Of a stretch of 64,000 bases of DNA, positions 59,601 through 64,000 are shown piece after piece (within the stretch, counting starts at the first letter, position 1; every line of letters starts with the position of its first letter). Under the pieces are notes generated by a model. It did no database searches. It was not told the DNA's origin and was given only the letters and a program-made list of their open reading frames with translations. A program made the position numbers and the translations under genes. This stretch comes from Sympetrum striolatum (lineage: Eukaryota; Arthropoda; Insecta; Odonata; Libellulidae), in contig OX388349.1 in the NCBI GenBank assembly GCA_947579665.1, forward strand, positions 75,024,841 to 75,088,840. Direction: 5' to 3'.

Positions 59601-62600
59601 CTCCTTGCTAAATACATGTAACTTTCCAGGCGGGATCTCTCTTTTCTGCTGGATTGCGATGTTATGATCTCAGAATGCTCTTAACCTACAACCAGAAATA
59701 TTTCACTGTTTAGCCTTTATACCTCGTTTGATTCCTTATGATAAAAGATATCTGTGAAGTCGCCGTCCAAGTTACTGTCCACGATTGGATCCCAAATAGA
59801 AATAAATTAATAAAGTGCCACAGTTTTAATAATAAGGAGTATCGACAATTTTTTGTCGAGGAAATTACTTTTAAGAGAGGTGATAAGGGTGATGCATTTT
59901 ACGCAATCGCTTTTGGGAATAAGAATTTCATTGATATAAAACACTCTTACTTTTTTGTCACCTGCTCTTAGATATCATAAATAAACGAAGATTGCAAGCA
60001 TAATAGTTTAGTATCCTCAGAGTGTGCCCGTATTTCTTTTACTTTCCGCAGCGATTACGAAGAATACGAACAAATCACAGATATCTAGAAAATTTTTAGA
60101 TATTTTAAAACGTCTCAATTATTTACATTTACTGACACAAAATTCCTATGCCATAATCAGTAAGGCTTTCAAACTGATTTCGAAAAAACTCAAATTTTTA
60201 AAATTGAGAAATGGTGCTTTGAAATGTTATGGAATGATCGCCGATCTATCCTCAATTCGCTCAGCACTGGCCTTTTAGTCGTTTAGCCTTGAGATTCTCA
60301 AACGCACGATATGCTGTAATGTCTTTGTGATTTTCGTTCAGTATCGAGCGTCGATTAGGTTGACAAGTTAATAAAATCGATTCAGTGGATATAAATATTT
60401 TAATATCCTGCATCTTTTCAAGTTCTTCACGTGATTCGTCTGAGGGAATATCTTTGGGGATTAGGAAACTCTTTTACGGTCAGCAATTGCAAAGAATGAG
60501 CTTTCGTTGTAAATGTTTAACCTGTTCGTTGCACCTTCGCTGAAATTGTTCGATCCTTGTCCACATAAACTTCTTTAATGGCTTTAGAATCTATTTGGCA
60601 ATGTTCCCGACTTCCATCGGAAAGTCTCAAGTCTATTTCGTCTACTTCTCTTCGAGAGAAGAAAACGTTTCTTCTTTGTTATTTTCTCATTTCTTACGAA
60701 CGGTTCGTTCCCATCCAAAATTCAGCTTCTTCTGTCAGTCAAATTTATTACCCACTGCTTTAATTTGCTTCGACTTTTTCCATCACATAGCCATCACTTT
60801 TATCGTAATTCAAGCACTTGTTATTTTAGGGTATCTTTCATAACTTTCGGCAGTTCTTTTCAATCTTCAGTAGTTTAAGATAAAATCATTATTAATCATT
60901 AATCGTTGTATAATGTCTTTAGCGAACATCAATGTCCTATATTTCCTTACTTAATCCTAATACATTCTGATGGATAGGTTCATTTGCAATGCCTGCGTGC
61001 AGAATAAATAGTAAAGGATATACAGTCTACTCCTAAAGACTTCTGCATTGCCGTCTTTAGCAAAATAGATATGGTATAACGTCTGACTAATATATTCTCC
61101 TACCTATCATGATTTAATTAAACTTTGGTATCATGAGTAAGGTCAATCGGTAAGGATCTACTAATTCACCATGTGCTTGAGTCTAAACTAGTGGTTGGAC
61201 GCTTGCGGTCTGTCTCGGCGCTCGATTCGGCCAGTTCTTCATTTCTTGAGCACTACTTCTTCTTGTTACTTATTTTATATTTGTCTCAGTTCAGTTTAGG
61301 AAGCCGAATAAACATATAATTAAATATATTAGCTTTTAGCTCAGCCGACGAGCCAATTCGTTTCCTTCTGATGCATTTCTGAATCTGCACAAAGAGGAAG
61401 AGGACCTTTTGGTTTACACGTGGCCTTTTCATATGCTATCTATTTTGGTCTTTCGACGAGATAAAGCTTCCTAACCGGTGGCGAAACGCTTGCGGGAAGA
61501 GTACCGAATTTCATTAACTAAAACATTTTGCGTGCGATTATGGTCCGCATTGCATGCAATGCCGCATAATATTTTATATGTTATATAATTTATGTTATTT
61601 CTCATTGATAGGCTGAAGATACCGCGTTTTACGGAAAACTAAAAATAAGCGAGATAATTCGCATTTATTCACTTCGGATCTTAACTGTGAAGAAATGACA
61701 GCGTCGTCGGAATTGCCGAAATAATAGTTCGAGAGTCATTTGTTATCCACACCTGTCTTGGGGATGCCTCTGTGGCTATTTGTCGGGAAAGGGATTATCA
61801 ATCGTATGGATTTGAAAGGCGCTTTGCCTCGCGATGTTCAATTGAGTGACATTAGAAAATATAAGAGATTTTTGCTCTGCGATAAAGGAAATTAAATCAT
61901 TTTGAGAACCGTTTTTGGGTTAACGCAATTCAAGAACGTTGCATTCCCTCGTTTCGATAGCTCTCGTTTGTATTCGTGAAAACAGTTAACCTCAAAACTT
62001 CGTGGCTCTACATGAATTGCTGTTTAGCCTGTATTCGTAATTCTGCCTATTTCATGTTCGCTCTCATTTCTATTCTGCTGCATTAACAAATCGAATCCGT
62101 GTTTATGTATTGCCGGATATATAACGTGTCTGCCTTTTGGAAAAAATTCAAAATCGTAGGGTGATTTTCGATTCTGAATTCTGGGGGATTGAGAAACACT
62201 ATTTGCTTAAACATTCGTCGAACTGGTAACCAGAAATGACCCTGCTGAGGATTGAGGCAAATTGAATGCATCCTTAGGTGTATGTTATGAAAGGCATCTG
62301 AATTTTATGTGCCAAGCAATTGGGTCTCCAATTATCACTCGTCTTTCTCAAGATCTGTCTTCCACAGCAAACGTCAATTTGAATGAAAGGAATGATGTCC
62401 GCCTTCTTCCTCAAAAAGTTCAGTTTCTCTCGAGAAATCAGTCTACGAGCGATAAAGTCTCTTACGACTCTTTTCATCTCCTCAAAAATGAGTAATTAAT
62501 CTTTTATCGAAGTTATTGCAAAAAATAGGACGTGAGAATCCAGAAATAAGTTCAGATTCATGTTTTGATGATTCTGAGGCAATACAAAGATCGAAGAGTG

Positions 62601-64000
62601 CCAATAAAAGGAAATAAAACATGGAATAAACGGCAATTGAAATACTAAAAAAAACGATAAACACTTAGTAACTTAGTTACCAAAACTAATGGCTCCCTTC
62701 CACAAAGTTGAGCTTGGCATCAGGAAATTGAAATGCACTCAGTAGTGGAACTATCTAGATAGCTCTAGCGTCTAGCTATTGGAATAGACACGATTTTGGA
62801 ATTGGTTTTGACTAATATAAGGAATGGTGACTGTGAGAGGGGAATGGTAAGGGATCCGCGCAAGAAACTACCATACTTAGAAAAAAGAGTCGCTGGAATA
62901 GAATACGAATTCAGACAATTTGTTTCTCAGACTATTCGCTTGGATTTCGCAAGACGCGCTTAGCAAGTCAAACAGTCACTCATCGCTGCAGATTCACTTC
63001 TTCGCATCAGATTTCGTGCCAATCTCCTGGAAGTCATTGTTTTAAACAATATAAGAGAGGAAAGTTGTGCTTGGAAGAGACGATGTGTCGAAGATTTTGA
63101 TGAACCGAAGAAACGGGGCCGTGGCTCAATACTTCCTGGTGATAGTGCTCCACATTAGCTGTTGCTGGAGCAATGTAGGCCGCGGAGGCTGTTATCTTCA
63201 TCTGTGTCTGCAATTTTTATAACTGACCATCCCTTCCTTAATCGTATTCTGTCGATGCCCATAGATAAGGAGGGAAGCCGTAAACGCATTTGAGACTTTT
63301 TTATAGAAGAAAGTTCCGTGTTAATATCCTAATTGATGAGAAAACGGTGATACTCAGGAATGTTATTAATATATCGTTGACTTAGTGGCCGCGTTGGGAA
63401 ATAATGAATTCAGTTTAGGATATAATTTACTCTGAAATAATCATTCTCTATTTCAACGCTGTTGTTTGAAATAAGTAATGTCACCGTTGTAATTTTTTAT
63501 ATCGAGTCTATAACGTTACACTATTTATAGGGTTTAAAAAGATGGTACGAGTCCCAGGTATACTTATTGGAAGGCTTGATTTAAAAAAAACGAAACTTTG
63601 GTGTTATAAAAAAAGAAAGCTGACTGAATTTGAGTTCTATAATCTGTATCGTAGCCGTATGGAAGAGAACATCAATGACGTATTTCTAGAAGGTTTGTTC
63701 AAACTAATTGTCGCGTCATCTAACTTGCATCGTTTGAAGCGAAGGAACGATGACCATGCGATGGATACCGAATTGCCATTAATGATTTGATGGCTCGTTG
63801 CTTCTAAATAGTTGAATAACGAAATGTGCATGATTTTTCTCGAGCTATTTAGTCATAAATTTAAGGCTCCGGTCAGCTATTTTTAGATTTTAAATAGTTT
63901 TCTTAATATTGTGCACTTATGAGCTGGTTATTACAAGCTGTCATAATACTTTGCCCATTTAATAATTACTGAGGTGTATCATGAGATTACTGAATAAGTA
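56601..64000. other. Long CpG-rich stretch without a recognised gene
   Basis: The DNA is AT-rich but dense in TCGA, TTCG and similar words. I found no exon with a family signature on either strand, no tRNA and no transposon ends. An 82-codon frame starting with ATG at 63542 (KKTKLWCYKKRKLTEFEFYN) is basic and lacks a motif. A small inverted repeat, AAATCGGTT...AACCGATTT, is at 57127-57160. The stretch looks like a large intergenic or intronic region of an unmethylated gene. Confidence 0.4.

Noticed and set aside
63542..63790. 82-codon ATG frame near the right edge
   Set aside because: Basic composition but no family signature and no splice partners. It is noted in the region entry only.
1..64000. 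CRISPR arrays, prophage, bacterial operons
   Set aside because: The tandem repeats present have no short direct repeat/unique spacer pattern, and the whole window has spliced animal genes.

Overview
The window is animal nuclear DNA, most likely from a hemimetabolous insect. It is AT-rich, genes are split by GT-AG introns from about 100 bases to more than 6 kb, and introns and spacers carry many degenerate transposons, SINEs and simple repeats. The best taxonomic clue is an insulin-like precursor with arthropod-style B and A chains; its A chain resembles the locust insulin-related peptide as I remember it. No bacterial, viral or CRISPR features were seen. Where exons are given, their boundaries were chosen from splice signals plus reading frame, and the joined frames close exactly.

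Layout, left to right. (1) 12-7023, + strand: the last two visible exons of a pentatricopeptide-type protein (LRPPRC/BSF-like). The intron between them holds a 3.3-kb pogo/Tigger-type DNA transposon (298-3606), itself hit by a SINE, and a minisatellite. (2) 7024-12747: spacer with a tandem array of ~168-bp monomers carrying a pol III B-box-like motif (about 7600-8610), small transposon remnants (including a 92-bp piggyBac-type MITE with TTAA ends) and a LINE ORF1 relic. (3) 12748-19787, + strand: a nine-exon, 743-residue coiled-coil protein that I could not name. (4) 28081-20201, - strand: SUPT7L, the STAGA/SAGA histone-fold subunit (365 aa), which converges on the coiled-coil gene so closely that the two 3' ends overlap. 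(5) 30618-40128, + strand: clathrin light chain (232 aa), with small symmetric exons and a probable unannotated 12-nt microexon. (6) 45080-47670: a degenerate LINE with three younger insertions nested in it. (7) 49771-48217, - strand: AMN1, a leucine-rich-repeat protein (260 aa). (8) 51093-51493, + strand: Tim8, a mitochondrial intermembrane-space chaperone (95 aa). (9) 52805-52297, - strand: an insulin-like peptide precursor (132 aa), with a probable TATA promoter and 5' UTR exon near 54.3-54.5 kb. (10) 54.5-64 kb: no gene recognised.

The genes are unrelated housekeeping functions (RNA/mitochondrial, transcription coactivator, vesicle coat, cell-cycle/F-box-like, mitochondrial import) followed by one secreted hormone; there is no operon or pathway cluster. 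A marked compositional change occurs near 52-53 kb: CpG is strongly depleted across the housekeeping genes and abundant in the hormone gene and the DNA to its right. The most interesting points are the clathrin light-chain microexon at the position where vertebrates insert neuron-specific exons, the B-box-bearing dimeric tandem array, the nested transposons with readable target-site duplications, the overlapping 3' ends, and the CpG boundary.
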